Of a DNA stretch of 64,000 bases, positions 12,741 through 24,360 are shown piece by piece. Origin of the DNA: Tillus elongatus. Taxonomy: Eukaryota; Arthropoda; Insecta; Coleoptera; Cleridae. The stretch lies in the NCBI GenBank assembly GCA_964006375.1, contig OZ023262.1, forward strand, positions 194,991,907-195,055,906, given 5' to 3'. Within the stretch, counting starts at the first letter, position 1. Every line of letters starts with the position of its first letter. A program made the translations under genes and the position numbers. The notes under the pieces were generated by a model. That model had not been told where the DNA came from and did no database searches. It worked only from the letters and a program-made list of their open reading frames with translations.

Positions 12741-13690
12741 GTTTCTAATCAGTTATCAGTATAGTGGCCAAAAGCGAGACAAGGGGCAACCAAGCTGAAA
12801 CTTAGTATGATTCAAAGCCTTGCTTGCTTGGGAATCACAGGGGATATGGAAAGTACCCATACAGCAACCATGGAGATAATCATGAACCTTCCACCACTTC
12901 ATATTTTTACTCTGGGAGATGCAAGACTGGGTGTCCATAGGATAAAACGGTCCAGTCAACTAACAAGATAAAGCCGCACAAGGTTTGGGCGTAATGTGGG
13001 GGCACCCATATTTAATATAAACTCAGACTACAACATTCGCCTACTGAGACTGGAATATTATATAATAAGTGACCGAAAGAAGGTAATAAAAAATGAACCA
13101 CAATTTCTGCCTGGGTACCTGATCTGGTCCACGGACGGATCAAAAACCACGGTAAATGCCGGGGTGAGTGTGCATGGCACGAGGTCGGGAACGGACATAT
13201 CATATCTTCTGAACAGGTATGCCACGTCTCTTTAGTCGAAGTTCTATCCAGTAATGGAGGGTGCCAAAGAAAATAAGAGGACCTAGTTGAATAGGCGGTT
13301 CTATTATGTCAGACAGCCAGGCTGTTCTAAACGTTAACGCAAGCTACGAGGCTCAGAACCAGTGTGGGAATGTCGCAAAGGACTCGGCGACCGGAACATC
13401 CTAAAGCTGATGTGCGTGCCAAACCAGTGCAGGTTCAGAAGAAACGAAGTAACTGGTAATTTTGCAAGGCGGAGCGCGGATTCCAAATACATGGGTTCAG
13501 AGCCGGCCGAATACTTATACTAAAACATGAAATCGGAAAAAGAGATCAACCTGTAGATACGCAGTCAGCATCTTTACCACTGGGTAAGCAAACCAGGGCT
13601 CCAACTTAGCAAAGAGCTAGATAAGATTAAATTCACTGTGAATGGGCTATTGCAGTCATTGAACCGCGACCTTAGGTCTATTGTGGCTCT
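12741..13690 (+). pseudogene. LINE RT C-terminal and RNase H relic
   Basis: A post-RT block at 12,820-12,960 (several frames) reads approximately ACLGITGDMESTPTATMEI and LPPLHIFTLGDARLGVHR, matching the conserved 'TPT.A.E.L..LPPL' motif between the palm and RNase H in I/R1-like LINEs. RNase H follows at 13,120-13,260 with IWSTDGSKTTVNAGVSV, where D is the first catalytic aspartate. SDSQAVLNV-like residues come at 13,300-13,340. A final NGLLQSLNRDLRSIVAL block (13,640-13,690) corresponds to the 'LSR..LR.V..L.TGH' region before the C-terminal zinc knuckle. Many frame breaks. RNase H removes the RNA strand during target-primed copying. Confidence 0.7.
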
Positions 13691-14541
13691 CGTCTAGTTG
13701 CTTAAATTCCACCCATCAAATCCAGCTCGCTACAGGAGTTGATATTTTTTAGGGTAAAAGTTGGTTTGATAGGTGTACTGTCGTCATCTGAGTGAAGTCG
13801 CTTGCTCAGTTCGAGTTCGTCTTGAACCGACATCCGTCGGTGGTTGACTCAATGTGGTATCATATGAAATCCCGACCCGAGCAGCATCCAAGAGAAGTTT
13901 AAAGGCATACAGCGGAGACCTCAATGTTCAGGTGCATTTCACTCCTATAAATTTCAACCCCCACCAAGTGTGTTAAGGCCCGATACCCGCCAGGGCTCAA
14001 GCCAAGGCGGTATCAGCTGGAATCGTGCTCCCAAGCAACATCCAAGCCAGAGACCGTTTGTCCTTTTCGAAGCTCACAGGGGGATGGTATCTCTTGGGGT
14101 ATCGTCTGGACCCGATACCCGCCAGTGTTTGCTTAAATTTCACATATCAAATCCAGCTTCTAGCAGCCGACGATATTTTTTAGGGTGAAAGTTGGTTTGA
14201 CAAGTGACAGGCATACTGCCATCTAAGTAAAGTCGATTTCCTATTTCGAGGCTCACAGAGAGATAGCCTCTCTCCGAGTTCGTCTAGATCCGACACCCGT
14301 GAGTGTTGACTTGAGTCTATCATATGGAATCCCGCTCCCGATCAACATTCAAGCAAGGTCCTTTGCCATTTTTAACCTCACAGAGAAGGCATCAACCTCC
14401 AGGTGTAGTACACCTCGAAAAGATTTTAGCTCTTCTCTAAGCTCATCTAGACCCGACACCCGCCAATACCAGACACAAGGCTATATACCACTGAGTACGA
14501 GATCGTTTGCTCGGCTCAAAGCACACAGTGGAGTACTCTAA
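13691..14541 (+). repeat. Degenerate ~170-bp repeats after the LINE relic
   Basis: Sub-units contain, in order, GTTCGTCTAGACCCGACACC-like, CGGTATCA-like, AGCAACATCCAAGC-like and CGAAGCTCACAG-like blocks. Four to five diverged units. The same family starts at 59,735, again with LINE C-terminal coding sequence at its left edge, so the block may be the 3' UTR of an I/R1-like LINE. Confidence 0.6.
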
Positions 14542-16365
14542 ACCGAGGTGTTTAACAGCTAATACAAAACCCATTCACCACAACGATCACAGAACTGGTA
14601 CGCTGTAGTAGAGAGCACCTCAGGATCATTGCATGATACCCGACCGGATATTTGACTTAATAAACTCAATAAACACAACTTGTAACGATTGCCTTGTTTA
14701 TTCACCATCGTTACTGCGTTAGAGAACCCCAAGAAACTTAAATGATAGCCGGTAACTTTCTCTAAAAAGCAATTCAAATTTTGGTTTCACCATTATTTGT
14801 TGAAAATTCGCTAATATCTATAACTATCTTAGAGCCCGTGCTGCGTGCCTTTTATGTGCGTTGAGACTGAAATATCAGAGACGGAATATTTTTATTGAGG
14901 AAAAACATCGCATCATTCTAGGAGCTTCTCGATAAAGTATGATGTCATCGTAATCTCAGAGAAAGACCGTTAAGGAGTTGGACCGCGTCCATTGTCTCAA
15001 GGGGAGTTCGAGAATCGGACTGAGGAAGATCGTGACGTAGGTGCTTGTTTCGTAGAGCAGTTGGTCTTAGGCAAGCAGACAGTTAACATCGTTGAAACTG
15101 TCGGGGCTTTTTATCACCCAAAAAGGGTTTAATAACTTATATTTTACCACTAATATCGCTTAATATAGTTATCGGTGTGTGATATAAGTGTTTTGATCTC
15201 GATTTACGTAAAAATTAATAGTCCGTTTTGAATAAAACGTGAGTTAAACAGCGTGCCTTTGTTTTTCGCTATAGTGAAAATCTCTAACGCAAAGTTTCCG
15301 ATCTCTAAAGCAAATCTGCTTTCAGCGTCAGTAAATTCCGTATACCCTCAGGTACATTTTTGGCCGTAAGAGTTTCAGTTGAATCATCTGCCGGCGATAT
15401 CATTTCAACAGCTGTAGGAACTGCAGGTTTACCTATCCCGTCTAAGAATACAATGGTATGTAACAACTTGTCTGGTTATCACCCATGAAAATGCCTTTCA
15501 CCACCTTCTGACTTTTCTCTGGTGAGAAATCAAGAGCCTATGGCGGGCACTGATAGTGGACATCTCCCTGTGTAACATCTGTACCCAACCAACAGGTGAA
15601 TTGGGAGTATTGCAGTCCCACATACAATCCAGCTCCGGTGAGTCATTTTTGAGTTTTATCTGTGTGTGATTTTCAAACTTTCATACGTCATCCAAGTTTT
15701 CAACCAATTTGCAATATAAACTTTGATCCAGCCAAATTAAATTGAGCTCTTATCAGTGAGAGTGTTGCTTTAAAAATAACTGTATTTTGTATCTCTTTCT
15801 GAATATTTTTCCAGTAATGTAAATTCAGATATATCACTGTTTAATTTAAAATTAATCAATGTTTTGTTAATCAACTACCTAACCTTTAAATGTTTTAAGT
15901 TTTTCATTAATAATCAGTAAATAGAAATTTGCCTTTGATTGTCTGAGCTTCACTCAGAGTTGTTCTCTAAAGAATAAAACCAACTGGCCAGTTTAATATC
16001 TAGGAATTCCATCTAAATTTGTCAAAATTTGAGAACATCAGTAGATCTGATTGAAAGACAAACATTTAATGTTTATTTTCGTGCTTGCACTGTACAACAT
16101 TTAATTTCTTTCTAGTATACATGTAATATTTACTTTCTTTTCTTTGTAACATAATATTCACTTTTTATTCTTGTCATATGCAATAGTTAATTTCTTTTTT
16201 GTGACATTTGATATTTGTTTTCTTTCATGTGAAATGCACTATTTATTTTAATTTACCAAGAGTATTGAATTAATTTGCTCCCTCAACAATTTATATCAAT
16301 AAATTCAAGTATTTATTTTTTTAATCTGTTTAATTGAAAAATTCCTCCCTAAAACCGCTTAAAAC
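14542..16365. other. Unassigned; possible decayed LTR element
   Basis: No protein domain recognised. An AATAAAA signal lies near 15,230 and a primer-binding-site-like sequence at 16,366, which would put a 5' LTR end at about 16,365. No second LTR was found, so this is tentative. Confidence 0.3.
16097..16250. repeat. Degenerate ~29-bp tandem repeat
   Basis: Five or six units around ACATTTAATTTCTTTCT and ACATGTAATATTTACTTTC, spaced about 26-31 bp and pyrimidine-rich. Confidence 0.5.
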
Positions 16366-16380
16366 TGGTGACAACGTGAG
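16366..16380 (+). other. Possible tRNA-Trp primer-binding site
   Basis: TGGTGACAACGTGAG equals the complement of a tRNA-Trp 3' end (TGGTGACCCCGACGTGA) with a three-base gap. CsRn1-type Ty3/gypsy elements use this primer. No gag-pol follows, so this is at most a remnant. Confidence 0.3.
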
Positions 16381-17218
16381 TCAAGATTCTTTATATCTAC
16401 TATCTAGATTTCGACAAATTAAGGAAGCATCCCAGTAACAGTGTTCTGACCTGAAGGTCTCACAAATCTTCGGGCAGTACAACTTAAAAGTCGAGTGAGT
16501 ATTTAATTATCTTAACATATTCTAACCTTACAAAGTGTTCTTTACCTTGCAAATTATAAATCTGAGAGATAGGTACATTTAGTTTAGGGTTTAGTAGGTG
16601 ATGGTGACCTCAGTATCGTCCGGATTTGGATCCACTTGAGGTCAATCACCAGATATCACTCACGAATAAAAACCAAATTAATACTTTCGGTCTTTTATAG
16701 TCCTTTGCTTTAAAATCTTTTGAAAGGTTTACCTGTCATACCTGTCAAGGTTACCCTGTCATTCAATGACTGGGGATTTCCATTATTTTTAGGACGGTTA
16801 CAAAACGTGACTTTCAGGTTAGGCAATAAGGAACCTGAAACGGATATGCACATTTTGTGCACCTGTGAAGCACTAGATAATAAAACAGTGCTTAGTCGGC
16901 AAACCAGTAACGTCACCGATTAATTATAGTTCTCTGAGATAGATAGACCTGTACAAATTAGTACAGAGCTTACCTGGATGTGAAAATCATACAGAATAAG
17001 GGCCACCGCAGTCAGCCTTATAGGCTGGCAGTGCACCCGGGGCAAAAATTGCTGACTGACTCATTGTGCAAAAAAATTATTCGTTGCTAACTTGTCACAA
17101 TATTTTGCTTGTACGTGTGTGTGATATTAATACATTGACTGCGGTGTTTACACCATTCGCACATTTTCTGCTTGTGCGTGGACGTACAAGCTAAATAAAG
17201 GCTGGGTATATACGTAGT
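16381..17218. other. Unassigned sequence
   Basis: No coding domain recognised. The open frames on both strands at 16,710-16,923 overlap and have no known motif. Confidence 0.35.
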
Positions 17219-17226
17219 GTTAGAAT
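17219..17226. other. Left 8-bp target-site duplication of hAT-1
   Basis: GTTAGAAT, repeated exactly at 18,661-18,668. An 8-bp duplication is the hallmark of hAT insertion. Confidence 0.9.
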
Positions 17227-18660
17227 TAGGGATGGGCACATTTCTTAAAACATCGAGGTTAACATCGATGTTTAACATCGAAACCTACTATCGATGGTAG
17301 GAAAAACATCGGCTGGAAAACATCTATGTTGGGAAACATCGATGTTTTCAAAATAATAGTAAATTTACTAATTCTATGTTCTTTCGAAAAAAAAAATAGT
17401 TTGTAGTTTTGTAGGCATTAGAATATGGAAACATATTCCGATGCAGATTATGGCAGGTGCAGGTTAAAAAACGGCTATTACTGGTTCTGTGTTACTGTCA
17501 GAGCCCAGCGCCATCAGTCTCCGAGTCTTAAACCAAATACTATAAATGACAATACAGGACAATCTGGCCGATTTTGTGTGACAAAAATATCAGCGTCCCT
17601 AGCGGTTAGTACTGATATTACGTCGTTCAGGAACGTGTTCATATGTCAACATTAGCGATCGTTTTTGATTAACTGTGTATAGTTAAGTTTGAGCTGTGTT
17701 TTTAGTAATAAATATGAGTGGTAGGGCTTGTGGAATATATAATTGTTCGAATTATAACGTAGCAAACCTATCAAAGACATTTCATCGGTTTCCAAAGGAT
17801 CCTAAAACGCGAGTATGATTTTTTGTGTTTGCTTTTGTTAGAAGCGAATTTGTTCACACATTAGCCTAATAATTAATTTTAAACAATAACTATAACATGG
17901 ATTGACGTTATTTTTATATTATAGATGCAAGAAATGGATAACATTATCAAAAAGAGCTGATTTGGATCTAGTATTAAACAGACAAGGTTCACATAAGCTT
18001 AATTCTTGTTATAGTGTATGCTCTGATCATTTTCGGCAAGAGGATTATAATAATCCGGCAAATAAATCACAAGGGTAACTGATTCATATTTTCACTGTTT
18101 TGTCATGTAAAAGTTTTTATATTCATCTATAATAAACCAATTGTCTACATTAAGAGTATTCAGGTAAATATACAATTCAAATTATTCGTTCAGTTGTCAG
18201 TACTTTACGTAAGGCGGCGCTAGTGTACTTGTCACAAATATCACCCATGCTAAAGCATAGGAGTGTCCTGTATTGTCATTATATAGTATTTGCTTAAACG
18301 TTCCTGTTTATGATGTTACTACGTCAATTAATCGGAAATAAAGTGCCCATTTATGCCAGGTAGCCGGAATTTAATACTTACTGCGTTCACGTACAGATGT
18401 CGCTTAAGTCACAATGTGCAAAGAGTAAAGAATCAATTAGTAATTTGTTCAGTAAATTGATGTATTTTTTAGCTACTTAAAGACTTTCGAACTGAAAAAT
18501 TACAGGCCATTTGTGGGATACGTAACGATGTTTCGATGATTACAAATAACATCGATGTTAAAAATATAACATCTAAATTACAACATCGATGTTTTAAACA
18601 TCGATGTTCAATAGAAAACATCGATATTCCAAAAACATCGATGTTAGGTGCCCATCCCTA
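17227..18660 (+). mobile_element. hAT-like transposon (hAT-1), 1434 bp
   Basis: Ends are TAGGGATGGGCAC (left) and its inverse GTGCCCATCCCTA (right), flanked by exact 8-bp GTTAGAAT duplications. Subterminal regions are packed with AACATCGATGTT-type palindromes, typical transposase-binding clusters. Further inside there are inverted matches, for example ATGACAATACAGGAC near 17,545 and its inverse near 18,270. No hAT transposase catalytic or dimerisation domain is present, so the copy is non-autonomous. It does contain a split THAP domain (17,714-18,078). Confidence 0.9.
17714..18078 (+). pseudogene. THAP zinc-finger domain in two exons
   Basis: Exon 1 starts at ATG 17,714: MSGRACGIYNCSN, then FHRFPKDPKTR, with Cys at residues 6 and 11. 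A GTATGA donor follows at 17,813. After a ~112-bp intron-like gap and a TATAG acceptor at 17,923, exon 2 reads CKKWITLSKRADLD, then CSDHFRQEDY, stop at 18,076. C-X4-C, the conserved W, and C-X2-H make the C2CH zinc site of the THAP fold, a DNA-binding module of P-element transposases and host THAP proteins. The frames join only with a one-base offset at the junction, so the copy may be broken or the true donor shifted. No downstream partner domain is seen. It probably came from the parent transposase or a captured exon. Confidence 0.75.
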
Positions 18661-18668
18661 GTTAGAAT
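18661..18668. other. Right 8-bp target-site duplication of hAT-1
   Basis: GTTAGAAT, identical to 17,219-17,226. Confidence 0.9.
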
Positions 18669-19565
18669 TACTCAAGCACCTCTAACTCTGGAGGACAGTT
18701 TATATGCATATTTATTCCCACAGGGCCGCTCAAAGCAGCTATGGGCGCAAATAAATTAAAACCAGGCATATAACGATTTTGTTCACAAAAAGGTTACCAA
18801 ACTTGTCGCACAGTGTTTTGCTTTGAACTGTGTGTCAGTTCGAACAAACCCGGAACCTTATTTAAGAGTGAGACTCTGGTGCGAACTAAAAACAAATGCC
18901 ATGTCCGAATGTCTATGAATATTCATGTAGATGAAAATGTAAGTTCATTTGTGTGTACGAAGGATGCCACTGCACATAAACGGCTGAATTAAAATCCACT
19001 AAAGCCCATGCCTCAGGAAACCAAGCCAACGGTCATGGATAGTACTGTCAGGTTATTTAGCTAGAGCGGGGCTTAATTAACCATAAAGGTTGACACATTT
19101 GCATTTGGATAAACATATTCCGCCAGAAAGCTATTTGTGCAATGTTAGTTTAGAAGAATAATTAGTGGAACAAAGAGAAATAAAGTCGTGAACTGAATAA
19201 ATGCAAGCTTACATTATTACGGTGTCTAGTTATGTACTGTGGAAAACTAATTATTTTGAATTCTTAGTATTTTTATCTCGAACGTGTGAGAGCCTCTTCG
19301 GTTCGTTATTTCGATCGCCTTAATTTAAATTCCTTCATTCTGAATTCAGTATTTTTATTTCATACCTTTCTTGACTAAAGTAAAAGATCAGGATTTCATT
19401 CAACGTTACCGAAAGCCAAATGTTCATTTGATCGTCTTAAACATTTTACAGGAATTGAATTGCAAACAACTTAATGTAATTCTTATTTTGTCATTGTCTT
19501 CTAATAACACATATTATTTTTGATAAATTGCCGCTTGTTACCTTGTAAATTTTTAGTTCATTTTC
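18669..19565. other. Unassigned AT-rich sequence
   Basis: No gene, TIR or repeat recognised. Confidence 0.4.
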
Positions 19566-19648
19566 ATTCAGAAAAGACTTTCAGAAAGTTTCTTCAAATG
19601 ACCACGAATTAGGGCCCCTGCAATCCCATTTTCATGGTCAGTTAAAAT

Positions 19649-19651
<3 letters not shown>

Positions 19652-19720
<69 letters not shown>
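19652..19720. repeat. (AT)n microsatellite inside family A
   Basis: Pure AT array of about 69 bp at the family A junction. Confidence 0.95.
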
Positions 19721-19722
<2 letters not shown>

Positions 19723-20402
19723 AACCGGAAAACGTTGTTTTTTATTTCGAAAAAAAAAATTATATCTCCGGAAATAACAAAGTAAGAGCACCAAATTTGG
19801 TACGCGAGTTTGTGTCATTATAGGTAAATTACCTACCAAAACTTAGCACTGTGGGTTAAAAGACAAAAAAAAGTTATAGACATTTAAAAAAAAATTGGGG
19901 TTTCCTTAAACCGTCAAAGTCGTGATTTAAAACGTCAAAATTTGCAACATTTAGGCAAAGGACCTGAAACTAATACGAGGTATGGAAAGAAAATGTCTCA
20001 AGAAGAATGTTTGACAAAGCCTAAAGTCTTAGCTTCAACCGTCATGGTCCTTCATTTTACTAAAATATTTACAGAAAATTCATCTCAAATAGACCCTTTC
20101 TCTGATGCTTTGGCAGTAGTCTTAGCTATAGAGTTTATCGTTTAATGGTATATAATTGTAGTCGAATTTTCGTAAAAAATCAATAAAGCTCATTATATCC
20201 GTTATTATATAAGATATGAAAATAAATTCTATAAATTAATTATAGGGTGTCTGGAGCTACATCTTAAAAAAATATTTCTACAATCATAGGATGGCCCATA
20301 AGTCGTTAGTGATACAAATTATCTTTTTTTTTAACGGCCACGCCTTATTGCATTTTTGCATTTTCCATCAAAATATAATGCATGTTTGTAAGAAGAAATT
20401 AG

Positions 20403-20672
20403 GGACGCAGCAAGTGCGTTATGGTAGCGATTCTCATTAATTGCGCCAAATTTGAATAGCTCAATTCATTAACTTATAAGGTTGACCAAGAAACCAGTTT
20501 TTTCGGGAACACTTTAAGTTTACTTTCGGATTTTTTTTTACATTTTCAAACAATAAAGTTATTTTAATGAAACATGCTACATTGTTTCTACTATATAGGT
20601 TGTACTATTAAAAATACTATATGGGTTGTACTACTAAAAACATTTTTATGAAAATTCACACTTGCTGTTTCC
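20403..20672. repeat. TIR-bounded end unit of family A
   Basis: Begins GGACGCAGCAAGTGCG and ends in a damaged inverse of it (ACTTGCTGTTTCC). Related units: 48,891-49,188, 49,810-50,654 and 54,361-54,668. Confidence 0.65.
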
Positions 20673-20689
20673 AGACTTTTTGTAGATTC

Positions 20690-21410
20690 TCAGCCGTGGC
20701 CCATTTCTTTCCCTATAAAGGGACAACGTATGTAACATATACGCAACATATACTGCAACTGGAACTAACTCCGCATGTGGGTTCTCCACAGTACGCTACC
20801 GTGGCAGTTTTACCAGGTTCCATTACATAGAGCAGAATCATCCCATCTTTGTCACAGAAAACTTAAGCAGTAGTCTTGCTAGCCAACTCTAACATCAAAT
20901 TTTGTAGGTCGCAGAGAACTGGAATGCTTGCATGCTCCTAAATGTTCTTTAGTCTCTGGATGCTTGTGTTGGACCGATGCTCCGTTCATAGAAACAAAGC
21001 GACGCTAAAATTGAAGGAGTCTTCTCCAAAACGGTGGAAAATTTCCTTCGGCATCGTCACGCGAGTGCTTTTCTGATCAGCGTTGAAGGTTTGCGATATC
21101 CACTTTTCCGAAAACTTCCTCATTCCCAAATCGTAGGGAACTATATAAAATACACCTGTATAGAAAATATGCAATGTTTTTCCTATAGGTTTCAGTCCAA
21201 TTCGGCGATCTGCTAAGAAAATTTGATGGACAATGAGAGGTTATAGAAATGGGTCCACCATCTTCGATGTTTTATCGTCCTCTTTTAAATTCAGCAATCC
21301 AATTTTTAATGGTAGCATCACAAGTAGATTGATCACCTAAGGTTTTCCTTCCAATCAGCACCAATGCTTCTCCCAACAACTATTTCAAACATAAATGCTT
21401 AGTAACCTAG
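20690..21410 (-). pseudogene. Mariner transposase relic (antisense)
   Basis: Read from 21,400 downwards: AIKNWIAEFKRGR (helix-turn-helix region, about 21,320-21,280), LGMRKFSEKWISQTFNADQK (about 21,130-21,070), FHRFGEDSFNF, then an HKHPETKEH-like block matching 'HHYTPETKEQS' near 20,960, then VFCDKDGMILLYVMEPGKT (about 20,860-20,805), the equivalent of 'VFWDxxGVILVDYLxxGxT' in mauritiana/irritans-type mariners. The first catalytic block is mutated and several stops are present. It sits between two family A copies. This lineage differs from the other four mariners in the window. Confidence 0.75.
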
Positions 21411-21424
21411 CAGACCTGTTTTCA

Positions 21425-22000
21425 GTGAATTTTCGTAGCAAAAAAAAATCACCAATTAGGAGATCGCGATTTTTTCATTTTGAAAAAATAATTTCAAATG
21501 AGGGAAAACTAAGCCCTTAGGAAAACATATGTGGTGCCGCTTTTAATTTTTATATGTATGTATGTGCGCGTGCGTACGTGCGTGTGTGCGTGCGTTTGTG
21601 CGTGTGTCACACCGATAACTCAAAAAATAATTCGTGGATTTTTGTATCTCTGAAAATAAAGCTATGGCAACCAAATTTTTTATGCAGGTTTACCTCATAA
21701 CAGGTTTATTATGTGCCGAAATTTAGGGCTCCAAGTTATCATTTGGTCAAACAAATTTTGGTTGCCGCTGACGGTTAGAGTACTGCACATGACTACAATG
21801 ATTACAGGCAAATTTTTATTTTTATTAAAACAACAGTAAATCTTCAAAAAAGAAGTAAATAAAACAAGTCAAACTGTAATTTGTTTAGACAAATTTTAGA
21901 AAACAGAAATGTTCCCTTCTAAATTTAAAATACCATTGATTTTTTCATTTTTAACTTTTGTTACAAAATTAACTACCGTAAGACACTTGCTGCGTCATTT
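21425..22000 (-). repeat. Family A copy with GT/GC-rich core instead of (AT)n
   Basis: Starts with GTGAATTTTCGTAGC and the inverted right flank, then a TATGTATGTATGTGCG...GTGTGTG run (21,550-21,608) where other copies carry (AT)n, then TCACACCGATAACTCAAAAA of the left flank, and ends in CACTTGCTGCGTC (about 21,998). Confidence 0.7.
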
Positions 22001-22623
22001 TTTTTAAGTATTGTATTACAACAGAAAAATGTAATAACTCAAAAATTTGATATTACGTCAGAATCAGATTTTAGAAAAATGTATTAACTTTAATTTAGCA
22101 ACCTAAATCGCTGGTTTCCTAACTGCACACTAAATCATTAAAAAATATATACAGTGAGTCCGCATAGAATAGGTCAAATTCCGTAAATCTTTGGGGGAAA
22201 AAATCGCTAAGACATGTCAAACATAAGATTTGATAATGCATATTTTGACGTAAAAAAATTGTGGCATCGGTTTCGCAGATTTCACGTCATCGCCAATGTT
22301 TTAAATTGTAACCGCCACTTTAGACAGTTCTATTGGCAAGAGTGACTTTTTCTGAATACAGATCACCAAATTGCACGATATCTTACACAAGGATATTTTT
22401 GAGAAAACTGATATTTCTTGCTTCAAGACATGCATTTGTGTTATGCTCCCGCCGAGACTCCTCCTAACTACTGTAGGGCTTTTTCTACAGAACTTCAATT
22501 ATGGCTAATTTGGCCTTGTCCCTACTTCAGTACTTTCTTTGGTACTTGAACCTTATGACAGTTCAAAATAAGAGCAACCTTATGGCAGTTGTAATAATTT
22601 ACGTAAGACAAGTCAAGTTAAAT

Positions 22624-23226
22624 ATGGCACTTTTAACTGAGACACAGCGAATTGAAATTTTGGTGATGATAGGCTTTGGAGACAAGACCCGAACGCAAAT
22701 TAAACTTTGCAAATTATTCAATAATCAGTATCTGGAGAGAGCTATTGCACGATCAACAATTAGTAAAATGGAGAAGATACAGAGTTTTACTTAATTTGCT
22801 GGAAAATCTAACAAATAAGTTAGACAAGTGGCAGGAGAAGAGTCAATAAGTAAGTTTTTGGTTCACAAGTGTTTAAGGAAGAATAAATGGCATCCTTACG
22901 ATGCACATTTAGTTCAGGAACTTACCGCAGATGATTTTCATCGCCGCTTAGATTTTTGCAAGATTATGATGGACACTTGTAATGCCAACACCAAATTTTC
23001 TAAAAAAAAAAATAATTTATTTTCTGATGAGGCCACATTTTAGTTAGATGGATCGGTAAACACGTAAAAAGGTCAATATTGAACACCCGAAAATCCACAG
23101 TGGAAAATGGGAGAACCATACCCAATTTCCGCCAAAAATTAATGTTTGGGCGGGAATTGTGGGTACCTCGATTATTGGTCCATTTTTTTTATTGATGGTA
23201 CATTTAGTACTAACAATTAATTATTG
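22624..23226 (+). pseudogene. Mariner-like transposase, N-terminal part
   Basis: MALLTETQRIEILVMIGFGD starts an N-terminal helix-turn-helix (22,624-22,790) ending in STISKMEK. Next are HKCLRKNKWHPYDAHLVQEL (22,864-22,923) and DDFHRRLDFCKIMMD. NNLFSDEATF (23,011-23,040) holds the first catalytic Asp. After a stop come TPENPQW-like and CGYLDYWSIFF/ IDGTFSTNN blocks to the LINE junction. Stops at 22,794 and 23,041 and frameshifts later make it dead. This belongs to the IS630/Tc1/mariner superfamily. Confidence 0.8.
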
Positions 23227-23613
23227 CTGCCGCAACTGGGATCCAGGGACGTCACAGCAGCTTTTCTAGAATATAAGGTGAGTGATATTAGGCTTAAGGT
23301 TCTGTTGTGCAGTCTTCATGTTCCCTATGATCGATTGAAGGCACTTCCCTCAGAGGATTTGGTGCGCATCGTCGATTTAGCGAGGGAAGACGGTTTACAT
23401 CTTATTATAGGCTGTGATGCCAATTGTCACCACAGACTGTGGGCCAGCGCCAACACCAATCCCCGTGGTGGGGCCCTACTAGAGTATTTAGCTACTACAC
23501 ACCTAGATATATCAAAGAGAGGTACGGTGCCAACGTTCATCAATCGTACCCGTCAGGAGGCTGTCAATCGCCGTCACATTGGCGAGCAGAGGAATTACAG
23601 AGGATATATCTAA
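23227..23613 (+). pseudogene. LINE endonuclease domain (C-terminal half)
   Basis: Contains LHVPYDRLKALPSEDLVRIV, then LIIGCDANCHHRLWAS (about 23,400-23,450), then NPRGGALLEYL and GTVPTFINRTR. DAN-HH-W and RG..LLE are the conserved blocks of the AP-endonuclease-like (exonuclease-endonuclease-phosphatase) domain that nicks target DNA for LINE insertion. The N-terminal catalytic half is missing. The expected SDH block survives in another frame near 23,640 (LSDHRMISFELD). Confidence 0.8.
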
Positions 23614-24360
23614 TTGGAGGGTGACGTAACACATATCATTGTCTGATCATCGTATGATCAGCTTTGAACTGGATGTGAACCGTGAGAGTCCTCCCCCCAG
23701 GAGAAATCCATGGAAGATCGACTGGGATACCTATGTAATAGGTCCTGAGCACAAATGAGAGAGGACTCGCTATAGAAATATTAGATAGCCAGGCTGAGGC
23801 CTTCGAGGGTAAAATAATGGCAGCTTATGAAACTGCATCACCACTCAGGGGGGAACCGGCATCAAGGTTCGATGGTGGAATCGGAATCTCGACGAACTAT
23901 TTGGGCGGACACGAAGGGCCCTAAACCGTGAGGTCCGAGAATAGGGTGAGACGGCCTGAGACGAGTTTAAAACTGCCAGAAGGGAGTTTATGTATACATT
24001 ACGACGGATTAAACGAGCCGGTTAGCGTGCGTACTGTGGGGAAGTGAACTCATTGCCGGACGCAGCCAGGCTAGTAAGGGTGTTCAAACAGGAGCCAGGA
24101 AGTTCAATAGGATCCTTAAGGAAACCGGACAGAAGTTGAACCAACACCACCGAGGAGACAATGTGCGACCTCGCTGAGGTTCACCTTGCTGGCAGTTGAG
24201 CTGTCATGGAGGCTGTTAACCGACGCCGGTGGTCGGTTCCGAATGCTGACTGGCAGCTGCCGAATGAGGTAGTCACTCACGGCTCTATAACGAGTTTTCT
24301 CCATTCTAGTCTGCAGGCTGCGACGAGATTTTCCCGGCTCCACTCCAGAAGGGACTAGAA

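Larger units (their letters stand above)
19566..20680 (-). repeat. Family A, long copy
   Basis: In order: inverted right flank (19,570-19,650), (AT)n 19,652-19,720, left flank starting in GGAAAACGTTG, the long middle segment (CAACATTTAGGCAAAG, CCTTCATTTTACTAAAATAT, CAAATAGACCCTTTCTCTG), and the TIR-bounded end unit 20,403-20,672. The same order occurs at 48,006-49,188 and 53,350-54,668. Confidence 0.75.

Noticed and set aside
17425..17655. 76-codon frame upstream of the THAP exon
   Set aside because: Lies in the hAT subterminal inverted region and has no recognised motif; probably chance.
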